Origin: Pectinatus sottacetonis
GTDB taxonomy: Bacteria > Bacillota > Negativicutes > Selenomonadales > Selenomonadaceae
Assembly (NCBI RefSeq): GCF_015732155.1
Contig: NZ_WIQK01000001.1
Coordinates: forward strand, 468,501 to 532,500
Length of the DNA: 64,000 nt
Direction of reading: 5' to 3'
The notes under the pieces were generated by a model, which did not search any database, was not told the DNA's origin, and worked only from the letters and a program-made list of their open reading frames with translations. Below, in pieces: positions 27,077-36,112 of this stretch (position 1 is the first letter of the stretch; each line of letters opens with the position of its first letter). The position numbers were made by a program, and so were the translations under genes.

Positions 27077-27670
27077 ATGAATATCAATCAGACGATTTAT
27101 GATCAGATTAAAAAGAACAATAATATGATAACCACATCTCAAGTGCTTTCATTAGGATATTCAAAACAACTGCTGACGAATTATGTAAAAGAAGGATTGC
27201 TTGAACGATGCAGACATGGTGTCTATACGCTTCCAAATGCGGTGCATGATGATATGTACACTTTGATGCTTCGTTCTGAAAAAATTGTTTTTTCGCATGA
27301 TACAGCATTGTTTTTGAATGGATTATCAGAACGAACACCATTTATGCATACAGTTACGATTCCAAGCAATGCGGCACTGCCCAATTCTCTGAAAGGCGAA
27401 TGCGCCTGCTTTTATGTGAAACCGGAGCTGCATGATATTGGGATTATAGAAAAAAATACTACATTCGGAAATATTGTCAGGTGCTATAATGTGGAGAGAA
27501 CGATTTGTGATTTTCTAAGATGCCGTAATCGCTGTGATGAAGAAACGGTTATCAGTGCTATCAAGAATTATGCTTTGTATGATAAGAAGGATTTGAATCT
27601 CCTGTCGGTATATGCGAAGCAGTTCAAGGTGGCAAAAGACTTGAAAAAATATCTAGAGGTGCTGCTATGA
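27077..27670 (+). CDS. abiEi: Type IV antitoxin AbiEi
   Basis: A 197-residue antitoxin. The N-terminal winged helix is YDQIKKNNNMITTSQVLSLGYSKQLLTNYVKEGLLERCRHGVYTLPNAVHDDMY. The C-terminal domain (YNVERTICDFLRCRNRCDEETVISAIKNYALYDKKDLNLLSVYAKQFKVAKDLKKYLEVLL) has the AbiEi pattern. It represses the operon and counteracts the AbiEii toxin without forming a stable complex. ATG at 27077 follows GGAGGTGAAGCA; an earlier ATG at 27050 lies within the operator region. It overlaps the toxin gene by 4 bases (ATGA). Confidence 0.88.
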   Translation: MNINQTIYDQIKKNNNMITTSQVLSLGYSKQLLTNYVKEGLLERCRHGVYTLPNAVHDDMYTLMLRSEKIVFSHDTALFLNGLSERTPFMHTVTIPSNAALPNSLKGECACFYVKPELHDIGIIEKNTTFGNIVRCYNVERTICDFLRCRNRCDEETVISAIKNYALYDKKDLNLLSVYAKQFKVAKDLKKYLEVLL

Positions 27671-28497
27671 GTTCCAAAGCAATGAGTCTGAAAGCAAAAA
27701 TAAAAAACTATGCCAAGAGCAGTAATATCGCTGCACAAGTGGTTCTTCAGAATTATATGTTTGAGCGGTTCTTGGCAAGAATGTCTGAGTCAGAATACAG
27801 CGAGAAATTTGTTATAAAGGGCGGTATGTTGATTGCAGCTATTGTAGGCTTGGATACCAGATCGACAATGGATTTGGACACCACATTAAAAAACCTTCCG
27901 CTGACGGAAGAAAAAGTTGTGGAAGCAGTAACGAACATATGCAGTATTGACCTTGGAGATGATGTGAATTTTGAAACGGTATCCATCGCACCGATTCGCA
28001 AAGATGACAAATATGGTGGATTCTGTGTGAGACTTAATGCGGTATATGATACGATAGTTACCCCACTTTCGATAGATGTGTCTACTGGTGATGTGATTAC
28101 TCCGTCTGCAGTACAGTATGAATTTGGCGGGATTTTTGATGATAATGTCCGTATCAAACTGTGGGGTTATAATATTGAAACGGTAATGGCGGAAAAAGTA
28201 GAAACCGTTTTAAGCCGTGGTATATTTAACACAAGACCGAGAGATTATTATGATATTTACATTCTTTGTACAACGCAAGCATATGATAAGAAACTGTTCC
28301 AAGAAGCACTCGCAGCCACGGCATCACATAGAGGAAGTACAGAGAATATTGCAGATACAAAAGCCATACTGACATTAATATCTAGCAGTGAAGAATTGCA
28401 GGATATGTGGTCGAAGTACCGGAAAAAGTTTGCTTATGCACAGGATATCACTTATGAACAAATCATTAAAGTGCTGGAGCAGATGATGCAGAGTTGA
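27667..28497 (+). CDS. abiEii: Type IV toxin AbiEii (nucleotidyltransferase)
   Basis: A 276-residue toxin of the DUF1814 nucleotidyltransferase family. Motif I is KGGMLI, motif II STMDLDTTL with the metal-binding Asp pair. A motif III lysine appears in MAEKVETVLSRG, followed by RDYYDIYIL (motif IV Asp). All four motifs are present, so it should be active. AbiEii adds nucleotides to RNA targets such as tRNA and stops growth, giving protection against phage. It forms a complete toxin-antitoxin operon with abiEi right after the phage-like element. Confidence 0.88.
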   Translation: MSSKAMSLKAKIKNYAKSSNIAAQVVLQNYMFERFLARMSESEYSEKFVIKGGMLIAAIVGLDTRSTMDLDTTLKNLPLTEEKVVEAVTNICSIDLGDDVNFETVSIAPIRKDDKYGGFCVRLNAVYDTIVTPLSIDVSTGDVITPSAVQYEFGGIFDDNVRIKLWGYNIETVMAEKVETVLSRGIFNTRPRDYYDIYILCTTQAYDKKLFQEALAATASHRGSTENIADTKAILTLISSSEELQDMWSKYRKKFAYAQDITYEQIIKVLEQMMQS

Positions 28498-28519
28498 ATA
28501 GAAACAGAGGTGGCAACAG

Positions 28520-28705
28520 ATGCTGACAATAACGAAAAAGCAATTAGAGGATTATGAGCAGCTTTGCCGTGACAGGAACAATGGCTGTCTGCTGACATCG
28601 GACGGACTGAGGTTCATCTGTGAAGCGTGTTACTATGATGCGGAAAAAATAGGACAGCATTTCTTGGAGGAACTGCCGAGGATATGTCCGAAGAAAGATG
28701 ATTAA
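28520..28705 (+). CDS. Small hypothetical protein
   Basis: A 61-residue protein starting behind AGAGGTGGCAACAG: LTITKKQLEDYEQLCRDRNNGCLLTSDGLRFICEACYYDAEKIGQHFLEELPRICP. It has four cysteines, three near the middle and one near the end, and no recognised family. Similar short proteins occur beside recombinases and AbiE genes in clostridial elements. It may share the abiE transcript. Confidence 0.5.
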   Translation: MLTITKKQLEDYEQLCRDRNNGCLLTSDGLRFICEACYYDAEKIGQHFLEELPRICPKKDD

Positions 28706-28722
28706 TAGAGGATGGTGTATAA

Positions 28723-29775
28723 ATGAAAGTCGGTATTAAAAAAGAAGTAGATTCAAACACGGTTCAATATTATGAGTCATTTTATGATGTGGTGCGTACG
28801 CCAGATTTTGATGAAAAGTCAAGATTATTAATACCAAATCATGGAATGAACACAATAGGATGTTCAAAAAACAAAATATGTAGGTTTTGCGGTAAAGGCG
28901 AAGATGAAGTGAATTTTAAGAAAATTGCACACGTGTTTCCAGAATCTATTGGTAATAATGCTTTAGCATCAAATTATGAGTGTGATGTTTGCAATCAATT
29001 TTTTGGTAATATTATTGAAAACGATTATGCTAATTTCTTTAGTCTCTATCATAGCATAATGCAGGTAGATGGCAAGAGTGGAATACCAAAATGTAGTTTT
29101 AAAATACCTTGCTTGATACGTACTAATGAATGTGCCAAGTATTGTGTGGATATTGATTTTAAAGATAGTATACCTTCTATTCGCAAATGTAGGGAAGTAA
29201 ATGATCAGTATATAAAATGCATGAATAATTCAATGACTATTTCAAAACCAGTAGGAAAGCATTGTCCAATTGCGGTATTTAAAGCCATCGTTAAAATGGC
29301 AATTACAGTTATGCCAATTGAAGAAATACCGATTTTCTCTGATACAATAAAGTGGATTCTTAATCCAGAACATTCTAATCTGTATAACAATAAAAAATTA
29401 CTTGTTAGATATAAAATGATTCCCGGATTCAATGTAACAAAATATCCGCATTATGTGTTGTTTAAACGAAAAAAGACTGTTTGGGATAAGCCATATATGC
29501 TCTTTAATTTGACATACGGATGTTTTTCATTATTTGTAGAAATACCAAGAAACAGTGATAACTGTCCGAATTCTGAATTTATAAACATTCCATTTCCAGA
29601 AATCCCTTTCTATACATCAACAGAAGGAACCTGGGATTTGTCGAAGAAAGATGGAGACAAGAACTTTAAACATAGTATAACTTTGTCTTTCGACAATATG
29701 AATGAATGCACCGAGGATGTCGAAATAAGGCAAGAAAAAGGGAAAAAACGAATAATGTTTAAATCAGAGTCATGA
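28723..29775 (+). CDS. HNH_5 family endonuclease-like protein
   Basis: A 350-residue protein with an HNH_5-type core at about residues 50-105: CRFCGKGEDEVNFKKIAHVFPESIGN followed by YECDVCNQFFGNIIENDYANF. The two Cys pairs would hold a zinc ion and the His would be catalytic. The remaining 240 residues have no recognised domain. HNH_5 proteins are frequent in defence islands, and its place between AbiE and a DUF4268 gene fits such a role, but this is inferred. Codon use is AT-rich compared with the phage genes to its left. Confidence 0.7.
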   Translation: MKVGIKKEVDSNTVQYYESFYDVVRTPDFDEKSRLLIPNHGMNTIGCSKNKICRFCGKGEDEVNFKKIAHVFPESIGNNALASNYECDVCNQFFGNIIENDYANFFSLYHSIMQVDGKSGIPKCSFKIPCLIRTNECAKYCVDIDFKDSIPSIRKCREVNDQYIKCMNNSMTISKPVGKHCPIAVFKAIVKMAITVMPIEEIPIFSDTIKWILNPEHSNLYNNKKLLVRYKMIPGFNVTKYPHYVLFKRKKTVWDKPYMLFNLTYGCFSLFVEIPRNSDNCPNSEFINIPFPEIPFYTSTEGTWDLSKKDGDKNFKHSITLSFDNMNECTEDVEIRQEKGKKRIMFKSES

Positions 29776-29811
29776 TTATTGGAATACTAAAAAATTTTAA
29801 CATAGGATGGA

Positions 29812-29915
29812 TTTTGCACCCAATCGTTAACAGGGGTGTGCATTTGCACCCATTATCGTTAAATAATGCACCCCCTAAAGCCTTGGTGGGTGCATCGTTA
29901 AAAGGTTATTCGTTA
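29812..29915 (+). repeat. Short repeats TGCACCC…ATCGTTAA
   Basis: Two copies of TTGCACCC followed within 1-4 bases by ATCGTTAA occur near 29815 and 29840. They are followed by inverted or partial copies (TGCACCCCC, GGGTGCATCGTTAAA). The spacing is 20-35 bases. No gene is evident. The role is unknown; it may be a protein binding region or debris. Confidence 0.4.
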
Positions 29916-29980
29916 CATTGTATCATTTTGGGAACGGCAACAGAGCCTGCTATGGAATGACAACTTTGTGGAATACTGTT

Positions 29981-30119
29981 GACATATTCCCACAAAGCGA
30001 TAAAATATCGTGGATATATTTCCACGGACGAGGGGTGTCGAAAATGTGGATTTGACATTCATTCACTCCTCTCGTTTCACGTCGAGAGTGTCTGCTTGAT
30101 GTCAAGGGTTCAAAAGTAA
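29981..30119 (+). pseudogene. Possible rumA/rlmCD 3'-end relic, copy A (island border)
   Basis: GACATATTCCCACAAAGC reads DIFPQS, and 84 bases later TTTCACGTCGAGAGTGTC… reads FHVESVCLMSRVQK-stop. In RumA/RlmCD proteins 'VDMFPQT(H)HVESVxLxSR' is one continuous stretch, so the relic appears split by about 84 bases. A related block with the same order lies at 39139-39297. Genomic islands are known to use the 3' end of rumA as integration site. The remaining 29776-30352 holds no gene. Confidence 0.45.
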
Positions 30120-30352
30120 TGTCTAAAAAAGCCTTGAAATAAAGGTATTTCCGAGAATTGGAGGTCAAACTTCAGCTCTCGAATTTTTAGCTATACGCTA
30201 GGAACTAAACATATCCACTGACAAAATACCGTAGGGTTGAGTTGACAGGATTGTTAACGGTAAAGGACTATATCCTAGGGGAATCATTGCAAATGTTATG
30301 GAATGACTGTGTATAAATTACTTCATATGGTAGAAAGTGAGGAGATTTTTAA

Positions 30353-31279
30353 ATGCCGACTTTGGGGAAACTGAGCGAGATAAAAGACTTGAGAACAGTA
30401 TGGCCGCATGAGGCTTTAGATTTCACACCGTGGCTTGCTGATGAAGAAAACCTAGCTATGCTATCAGATACAGTGGGCTTGGAAATAACTCTGGATGAAA
30501 CTGAGTCAAACGTGGGCGATTTTAATGTTGATATATACGCTACTGAAACAGGAACTGATAGAAAGATAATTATTGAAAATCAGCTTGAGGATACCGACCA
30601 TGACCATCTTGGCAAGCTGATTACTTATGCTTCTGGCAAGTCTGCCGATGTCGTGATATGGGTTGTGAAACGTGCAAGAGAAGAACATCGTTCAGCTATT
30701 GAATGGCTGAATAATCACACAGATGAAAATATCGCATTCTTCCTTTTGGAAATTAAACTGTATCAAATTGGGAATTCAGATATCGCCGTAAAATTTGAGG
30801 TAATTGAAAAACCAAACGATTGGACGAAGGAAATCAAACGTCAAACAAGTAGTTCTGCTACACTTCAGGCCAGGTATGATTATTGGGTTGCGTTTAATGA
30901 ACACGCATTTAATGATGAAGCGTTTGCAAGGGCATTTAACAGGAGAAAAGCTAGCACTGACCATTGGATGACACTAAGCGTTGGTTCTTCGGCTTGCCAT
31001 ATTAGCCTATTGCAAGTCAGGAAAGACAATACTCTTACGGTAGAATGGTATATTACTGACGACAAGGAATTATACCAGAAATTTTATGCACATAAGGCAG
31101 AAATTGAAACAGAAATGGGAATAGCCCTTGATTGGCGAGAACTGCCAGATAAAAAGGCAAGTAGGGTTATTATTACACATCCAGCTGAGTTTGATAACAA
31201 AGACAAGTGGTCAGAACAGTTTGAATGGGCGATGGATGTTGCAATGAAGATGAAAAAGGCCTTTAAGAAATATCTGTGA
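30353..31279 (+). CDS. DUF4268 domain protein, PD-(D/E)XK nuclease-like
   Basis: A 308-residue protein. The N-terminal half has the nuclease-like core FNVDIYATETGTDRKIIIENQLEDTDHDHLGKLITYASGKSADVVIWVV, where the Asp and the E-N-Q triad replace D-(E/Q)-x-K. The C-terminal half (YDYWVAFNEHAFNDEAFARAFNRRKASTDHWM … EMGIALDWRELPDKKASRV) matches DUF4268. Such proteins occur as lone genes in defence islands and are suspected nucleases. GTGAGGAG precedes the ATG. A weak terminator-like sequence follows. Confidence 0.78.
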   Translation: MPTLGKLSEIKDLRTVWPHEALDFTPWLADEENLAMLSDTVGLEITLDETESNVGDFNVDIYATETGTDRKIIIENQLEDTDHDHLGKLITYASGKSADVVIWVVKRAREEHRSAIEWLNNHTDENIAFFLLEIKLYQIGNSDIAVKFEVIEKPNDWTKEIKRQTSSSATLQARYDYWVAFNEHAFNDEAFARAFNRRKASTDHWMTLSVGSSACHISLLQVRKDNTLTVEWYITDDKELYQKFYAHKAEIETEMGIALDWRELPDKKASRVIITHPAEFDNKDKWSEQFEWAMDVAMKMKKAFKKYL

Positions 31280-31327
31280 TATTTTTAGAAAATCCGAGTG
31301 GAAGTCAAAATCTGATCGGCTTTTTTT

Positions 31328-31355
31328 GACCATATTCTTTGACCATATTCTTTGA
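31328..31355 (+). repeat. Tandem 13-base repeat in an otherwise empty intergenic region
   Basis: GACCATATTCTTT occurs twice in a row. In the intergenic stretch 31280-31595 the only other item is a short open frame from ATG at 31490 (about 51 residues, MRMSKDNSMDDNYISIDEAWCC…) that runs into the RhuM gene; it may be a remnant of an upstream partner gene. Confidence 0.4.
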
Positions 31356-31595
31356 ATCAGCTGTATCATCAAATATTATAAAATATCATATAAAGAGGAG
31401 AAAGATAATAAAAATTATCGCGAATCAAAGTCGCTGGTGTTATAATAAAAAATATATATTTGTGTCTACATACATAAAGTGAGCGGCGATGAGAATGAGT
31501 AAAGACAACAGTATGGATGATAACTATATTAGTATCGATGAAGCTTGGTGTTGTGAATGCAAAGGTAATAAAGTTAGTGAGCGGAGGATAACTAA

Positions 31596-32603
31596 GTGGA
31601 CAATCATGGAGATATTATTATTTATCAAACCGAAGATGGTCTGACAAAAATAGATGTAAATATGCAGGATGAAACTGTGTGGTTGACACAAGAGCAAATG
31701 GCGGAGTTGTTTCAAAGGGACAAATCTACGATTTCTCGGCATATAAAGAATATTTTTTCTGAAGGAGAGTTGGATGAAAAAGTGGTTGTTGCAGAATTTG
31801 CAACAACCAGTCAACATGGTGCTATAGAGGGGAAGACACAGAATAACATTACAAGGTTTTACAATCTCGATGTCATCATCTCCGTTGGCTATCGTGTAAA
31901 ATCACAGCGTGGTGTGCAGTTCCGTATATGGGCAACAAATATACTGAAAGAGTACATAAAAAAAGGCTTTGCAATGGATGATGACCGTTTAAAAGAATTG
32001 GGCGGTGGTGGATACTTTAAGGAACTGCTGGAAAGAATCCGTGACATCCGAGCTTCTGAAAAGGTATTCTATCGGCAGGTGCTCGAAATTTATGCGACCA
32101 GTATCGATTACAATCCTACAGCAGCAGTTTCTATGCAGTTCTTCAAGCGAGTGCAAAACAAAATCCATTATTCTGTTTCAGGTGAAACTGCAGCGGAGGT
32201 CATCTATCATCGGGCGGATGCAGAGAAGGATTTCATGGGCTTGATGACTTTTTCAGGAGATGAGCCTACTTTGCGTGAGGCAAAGATTGCTAAGAACTAT
32301 TTGGATGAAAAGGAACTAAGATCGATGGGACAGCTCGTCTCAGGTTATCTTGATTTTGCAGAGAGACAGGCTGAGCGTGAAATCAAGATGACCATGGAGG
32401 ATTGGTCGAAGCATCTGGATGGAATTTTAACATCTACCGGTGAAAAACTTTTAACTGGAAACGGAAGTATTAGCCATAATCAGGCTATGAATAAAGCGCA
32501 GACGGAATACAAAAAATATGAAGCCAAAACACTTAGCAGTGTGGAGCGGGACTATTTTGATAGCATAAAACAGCTGGAGAAAAAGGCAAGTGGTAGAAGA
32601 TAA
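31596..32603 (+). CDS. rhuM: RhuM family protein
   Basis: A 335-residue member of the RhuM family named after a Salmonella pathogenicity island gene. The N-terminal winged helix is DETVWLTQEQMAELFQRDKSTISRHIKNIFSEGELDE, followed by the family core TQNNITRFYNLDVIISVGYRVKSQRGVQFRIWATNILKEYIKKGFAMDDDRL and a Fic/DOC-like helical second half. The biochemical role is unknown; some relatives are fused to death-on-curing domains. GTG at 31596 lies behind GCGGAGGA. Related genes occur frequently next to restriction systems. Confidence 0.85.
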   Translation: MDNHGDIIIYQTEDGLTKIDVNMQDETVWLTQEQMAELFQRDKSTISRHIKNIFSEGELDEKVVVAEFATTSQHGAIEGKTQNNITRFYNLDVIISVGYRVKSQRGVQFRIWATNILKEYIKKGFAMDDDRLKELGGGGYFKELLERIRDIRASEKVFYRQVLEIYATSIDYNPTAAVSMQFFKRVQNKIHYSVSGETAAEVIYHRADAEKDFMGLMTFSGDEPTLREAKIAKNYLDEKELRSMGQLVSGYLDFAERQAEREIKMTMEDWSKHLDGILTSTGEKLLTGNGSISHNQAMNKAQTEYKKYEAKTLSSVERDYFDSIKQLEKKASGRR

Positions 32604-32618
32604 AGAAGGTGATTTTTA

Positions 32619-32848
32619 GTGGTTGAAAAAAATAACAAGCTTCAAATCCGTAATAGTACCGTAGATTTCCTTGTGTTCACTATGGATGCGAAGGAAGACG
32701 GAATAGAAGTACGTGTACAGGATAATGATGTGTGGCTGACCCAAAAAGCAATTGGACAGCTTTTTAATGTGGATAGAAGTGTTGCAACAAAGCATTTAAA
32801 AAATATTTTTGACAGTGGGGAACTTGACGAAAATGGATGCAAGGCTCT
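32619..32848 (+). pseudogene. 5' fragment of a second RhuM-like gene
   Basis: This reads VEKNNKLQIRNSTVDFLVFTMDAKEDGIEVRVQDNDVWLTQKAIGQLFNVDRSVATKHLKNIFDSGELDENG, the winged-helix start of RhuM or related proteins. It then runs into unrelated sequence and stops at 32853-32855. In full-length relatives GELDEN is followed by SVCAKFAH or similar. A deletion has joined it to the next fragment. It begins 13 bases after the RhuM stop with a GTG. Confidence 0.7.
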
Positions 32849-33319
32849 GGACTGAGTTTTATTATAGTAAAGGCAATTGAATATAAGCAACAACATCCAT
32901 CCACTGGCGTTATGTTTAAGGGAAAGATTATCCCTTATGATAATTCATTGCAACACCGCAATATTGTTATTGCTGAAACATTGGGTGTAATTGAAAACAT
33001 AATTTTATTTAGTATTTCTAATTATTTTTTACGATTTACAAATGAATATAAAAAATACCATCAAATACAAACGTTACAGAATGATTGGTATGAATATGTG
33101 GAATATGGTACAACTAATCCATTAACAATTGTGTTGCAACGGAGTGGCTTTTCTCGTGAAACATCCACTTACATAAAGAAAAATAGGGATGAATATGTAT
33201 TTACTATGAAAAACGGTGAGAAAAAAATAAGAAAATCAATTTTAGAATGCCATAATCAAAGTTTGAAAAGAGAAGCATTGGAAATTCAATATAATATGCC
33301 AGAATTATTTATAAGTTAA
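32845..33319 (+). pseudogene. C-terminal fragment of an unidentified large protein
   Basis: An open frame without own start signals encodes FIIVKAIEYKQQHPSTGVMFKGKIIPYDNSLQHRNIVIAETLGVIENIILFSISNYFLRFTNEYKKYHQ … ILECHNQSLKREALEIQYNMPELF. It is highly charged and has no recognised motif; the pattern resembles C-terminal regions of helicase-type proteins in defence loci, but I cannot name the family. It begins inside the broken RhuM-like gene, so it is the other side of a deletion. Confidence 0.5.
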
Positions 33320-33520
33320 AGGTTATAAGTTAAATCAAGTTCATAAAAATTAATTTATATATAAGCAGAACCCAGAAATTAGAAAATTTGTTTGTAGAAT
33401 GAATACCTAAAGGGTGTATCATAAATAATTTAGAAATTAGACAGCAAGTTCGTCAATGGCGTTAAAATCATATGAGTAATAAAAGAGATTCCCAAAACTA
33501 TTATAATAGGAGTGGTACTA

Positions 33521-34396
33521 ATGAGAAACTTTAGAGATTTTACCCCTCATGAACGACGTAATTATATAACTCTTTCTACAGGCGAGTATTATCCAGATAT
33601 TTTAGAAGATGCTTGCAGGTTATATTCACCTGTATTAGAGATGTTTTCTAATATGTTAAGACGCTCAGAAAGTTCCTCAGCATTGCTTATGAATATATCT
33701 GAAGCGCCAAATCAATGGATGCGTATTCAGCTTTGTCGGGTGTTTAGGAAGTATGTTTCGCCAGAAACACCTGTTGAAATGTTAAAGAAAAAATCTCAGG
33801 CAGAGAAGATTTGTAAAGATTTTGGTGATGGATTTAGAGCAATACATATAGTGCAAGAACGCTTTGATATGCGGCCGCTTCCGGATGAGGCATTATGTGC
33901 TATTTTATGGGAATATAAAGATCGAGGCAAAAAAGGATACGACCTTACAGGTAAGTTTTTTGACTTGATTCAAAGCGAATTTCCACATTTGATTATTGAA
34001 GGACCACGTGGTGCTGGAGCAGATATTCAAGCAACATCTATTTGGAATGATTATCCTAATAAGAGTAGACCTTTGGACTTTGTTATTTATTCGAAAGATA
34101 AAAAATATATATATGCTGTTGGACTTGCTAGATATGATGGTGATAGAGGCGGGGCTCAGGAAGATGATAGAACCGGTGGATACAAAAATTGTGCTGATGA
34201 GATATTGGGATATGTACATACACATGATTTAAAAACAAAGGTAATTTTTTTAAATGATGGACCTGGATTACTGTTAGGTTCAATGTGGGATGATTATTCT
34301 AGTATAGAGGAACGTTTTCCGAATGAAGTTATAGTTATTACCTTACGCATGATAAACGAACGCTTGACAAAAGAGTGGTTGACAGGAGGAGAGTAA
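33521..34396 (+). CDS. Restriction endonuclease-like protein of an R-M operon
   Basis: A 291-residue soluble protein. The N-terminal half is helical (DILEDACRLYSPVLEMFSNMLRRSE). The C-terminal half has IIEGPRGAGADIQATS, then LDFVIYSKDKKYIYAVGLARYDGDRGGAQEDDR with clustered acidic residues. The order GxGxD, DFVIY and LARYDGDRGG could be a PD-(D/E)XK-type nuclease core with an altered E-x-K. The stop overlaps the spacing to the methyltransferase gene (ATG one base later), so they are co-translated. It is probably the restriction subunit; no exact family is recognised. ATG at 33521 follows ATAGGAG. Confidence 0.6.
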   Translation: MRNFRDFTPHERRNYITLSTGEYYPDILEDACRLYSPVLEMFSNMLRRSESSSALLMNISEAPNQWMRIQLCRVFRKYVSPETPVEMLKKKSQAEKICKDFGDGFRAIHIVQERFDMRPLPDEALCAILWEYKDRGKKGYDLTGKFFDLIQSEFPHLIIEGPRGAGADIQATSIWNDYPNKSRPLDFVIYSKDKKYIYAVGLARYDGDRGGAQEDDRTGGYKNCADEILGYVHTHDLKTKVIFLNDGPGLLLGSMWDDYSSIEERFPNEVIVITLRMINERLTKEWLTGGE

Positions 34397-35635
34397 ATGG
34401 CTACAGGCATACCGCCTAAAAAATATTTAAAACATAAGAAGATTTCCGTTTCCCTTACATATGAAGGAAAGGAGGATGTTAAAAGAATTTTATCATATCA
34501 TAATAAGCCTTTTGATATACAAATACCTGTAAACGGTGATGGGGATAATCGCTTATTTTATGGGGATAATCTTGATGCTTTAAGCTATTTATTAAATAAT
34601 GGATATCGAAAAAAAATAAAATTAATATATATAGATCCGCCATTTGCTACCTCTTCAAACTTTGTTAATCGCAAGCAAGAGCATGCGTATAGCGACGTAC
34701 TTGATGGTGGAGAATATGTTGAGTTCTTGCGTAAGAGGATTGTATTTCTATATGAATTATTATCAGATGATGGATCGATTTATCTTCACTTAGACAATAA
34801 AATGGTTTTTACTATGAAATTAGTCATGGATGAAGTTTTTGGAGAAAGTAATTGTCGGGCATTTATTACGAGGAAGAAGTGCAGTACAAAAAATTATACT
34901 AAAAATACTTATGGAAATATTTCTGATTATATATTATTTTATTCTAAATCCAATAAGTATACATGGAATCGTCCATACGATCCATGGGAGTATGAAAAAA
35001 TGATTGAACAATATCCTTATGTTGATGAAAGGACAGGGAGACGATACAAAAAGGTTCCAGTTCATGCACCTGGTATCAGAAATGGAGAAACAGGAAAAGA
35101 ATGGCGTGGTAAGATGCCACCACCTGGTAAACATTGGCAATATACACCTGATAAATTAGATAAATTTGATGCTGCAGGAGAAATTTATTGGAGTCCAACA
35201 GGAAATCCAAGGCGGATGGTTTTTTGTGATCCACAAAAAGGTATTCCAGTACAAGATATTTGGTTAAATTATCGTGACTCAATTAATCAGGCACAAAAAA
35301 CGACGGGATATCCGACAGAGAAAAACTTAAATATGCTCAAGTTAATAGTGCTGGCTTCATCTGATCCTGGAGATTTAGTTCTTGATTGCTTTGCTGGCAG
35401 TGGAACAACTTTAGGGGCAGCTTTTGAAAATAATCGATATTGGATTGGTGTAGATAATAGTATTGAAAGCATAAAAGCGATTATGAAACGTTTTACAGAT
35501 GGATTAGATATTTATGGTAATTATGTTAATAATCAAGAATATGTAAAGTCTACTTTAGATTTTATGGGCAAATGTTCGTTTAGTATTATAACATCGAAGG
35601 AAAATGAAAAAAACATTAGTGATTTATGCATATAA
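34397..35635 (+). CDS. Beta-class site-specific DNA methyltransferase
   Basis: A 412-residue enzyme. Motif IV is LIYIDPPFATSSNF near residue 80. Motif I (LDCFAGSGTTLGAAFENNRYWIGVDNS) lies near residue 330. This reversed order with DPPF is typical of beta-class adenine-N6 or cytosine-N4 methyltransferases such as type III Mod. The target recognition part would be the segment between (about 120-290). It is translated directly after the endonuclease-like gene and is probably its protecting partner. The recognition sequence cannot be predicted. Confidence 0.87.
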   Translation: MATGIPPKKYLKHKKISVSLTYEGKEDVKRILSYHNKPFDIQIPVNGDGDNRLFYGDNLDALSYLLNNGYRKKIKLIYIDPPFATSSNFVNRKQEHAYSDVLDGGEYVEFLRKRIVFLYELLSDDGSIYLHLDNKMVFTMKLVMDEVFGESNCRAFITRKKCSTKNYTKNTYGNISDYILFYSKSNKYTWNRPYDPWEYEKMIEQYPYVDERTGRRYKKVPVHAPGIRNGETGKEWRGKMPPPGKHWQYTPDKLDKFDAAGEIYWSPTGNPRRMVFCDPQKGIPVQDIWLNYRDSINQAQKTTGYPTEKNLNMLKLIVLASSDPGDLVLDCFAGSGTTLGAAFENNRYWIGVDNSIESIKAIMKRFTDGLDIYGNYVNNQEYVKSTLDFMGKCSFSIITSKENEKNISDLCI

Positions 35636-35751
35636 AAAATGAGCTAAATAAAATCCATTTTAAAGAATATATCTGTATATCTTATATGGAGTAGAAAATT
35701 GAGTTTTAAAATTATCTGATTGATGATTTTTTGAAAGAATTCTAAATCTGT

Positions 35752-35820
35752 CGATCTCTTAGTGCTAAAGGATATCCTTATGATAACGTGGTAACAGAAG
35801 CTAAATTTAAAATTATATAA
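35752..35820 (+). pseudogene. Small relic of an IS3 orfB
   Basis: One frame reads RSLSAKGYPYDNVVTEAKFKII-stop, matching the conserved RSLSxKGCPYDNAVAEATFKI region of IS3 OrfB (compare the intact version near 43900). Nothing else of the element is left. The surrounding 35636-36112 is AT-rich and holds no other gene. It shows that an insertion sequence once sat between the methyltransferase and the helicase gene. Confidence 0.65.
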
Positions 35821-36112
35821 AGTAAAAATTCGATGATAGTATAGATTTATGTCTGCACCCCTTTATATGCTACATTCATGAAAACTTAAATGAAAATCCT
35901 AATCTTCCAGCTATGCTGGGGAGAATGGAATAAATCGTAATGTTACATCCGTGGAATTTGGAAACCCAATGATACGTGGTGCTTGTGAGTTAGTAGAAAT
36001 TATATATGATTGTATCAAATACTGTTAATAAATGGAAAAATTTATAGTAATAAAAAACTGATTTTTATTGAATTTGTTAGTGATATTCTAGCATTATAAG
36101 GAGGCGGCATGG

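Noticed and set aside
31490-31645. Small frame MRMSKDNSMDDNYISIDEAWCC
   Set aside because: It overlaps the RhuM gene start in another frame and lacks family support; mentioned only as a possible remnant.
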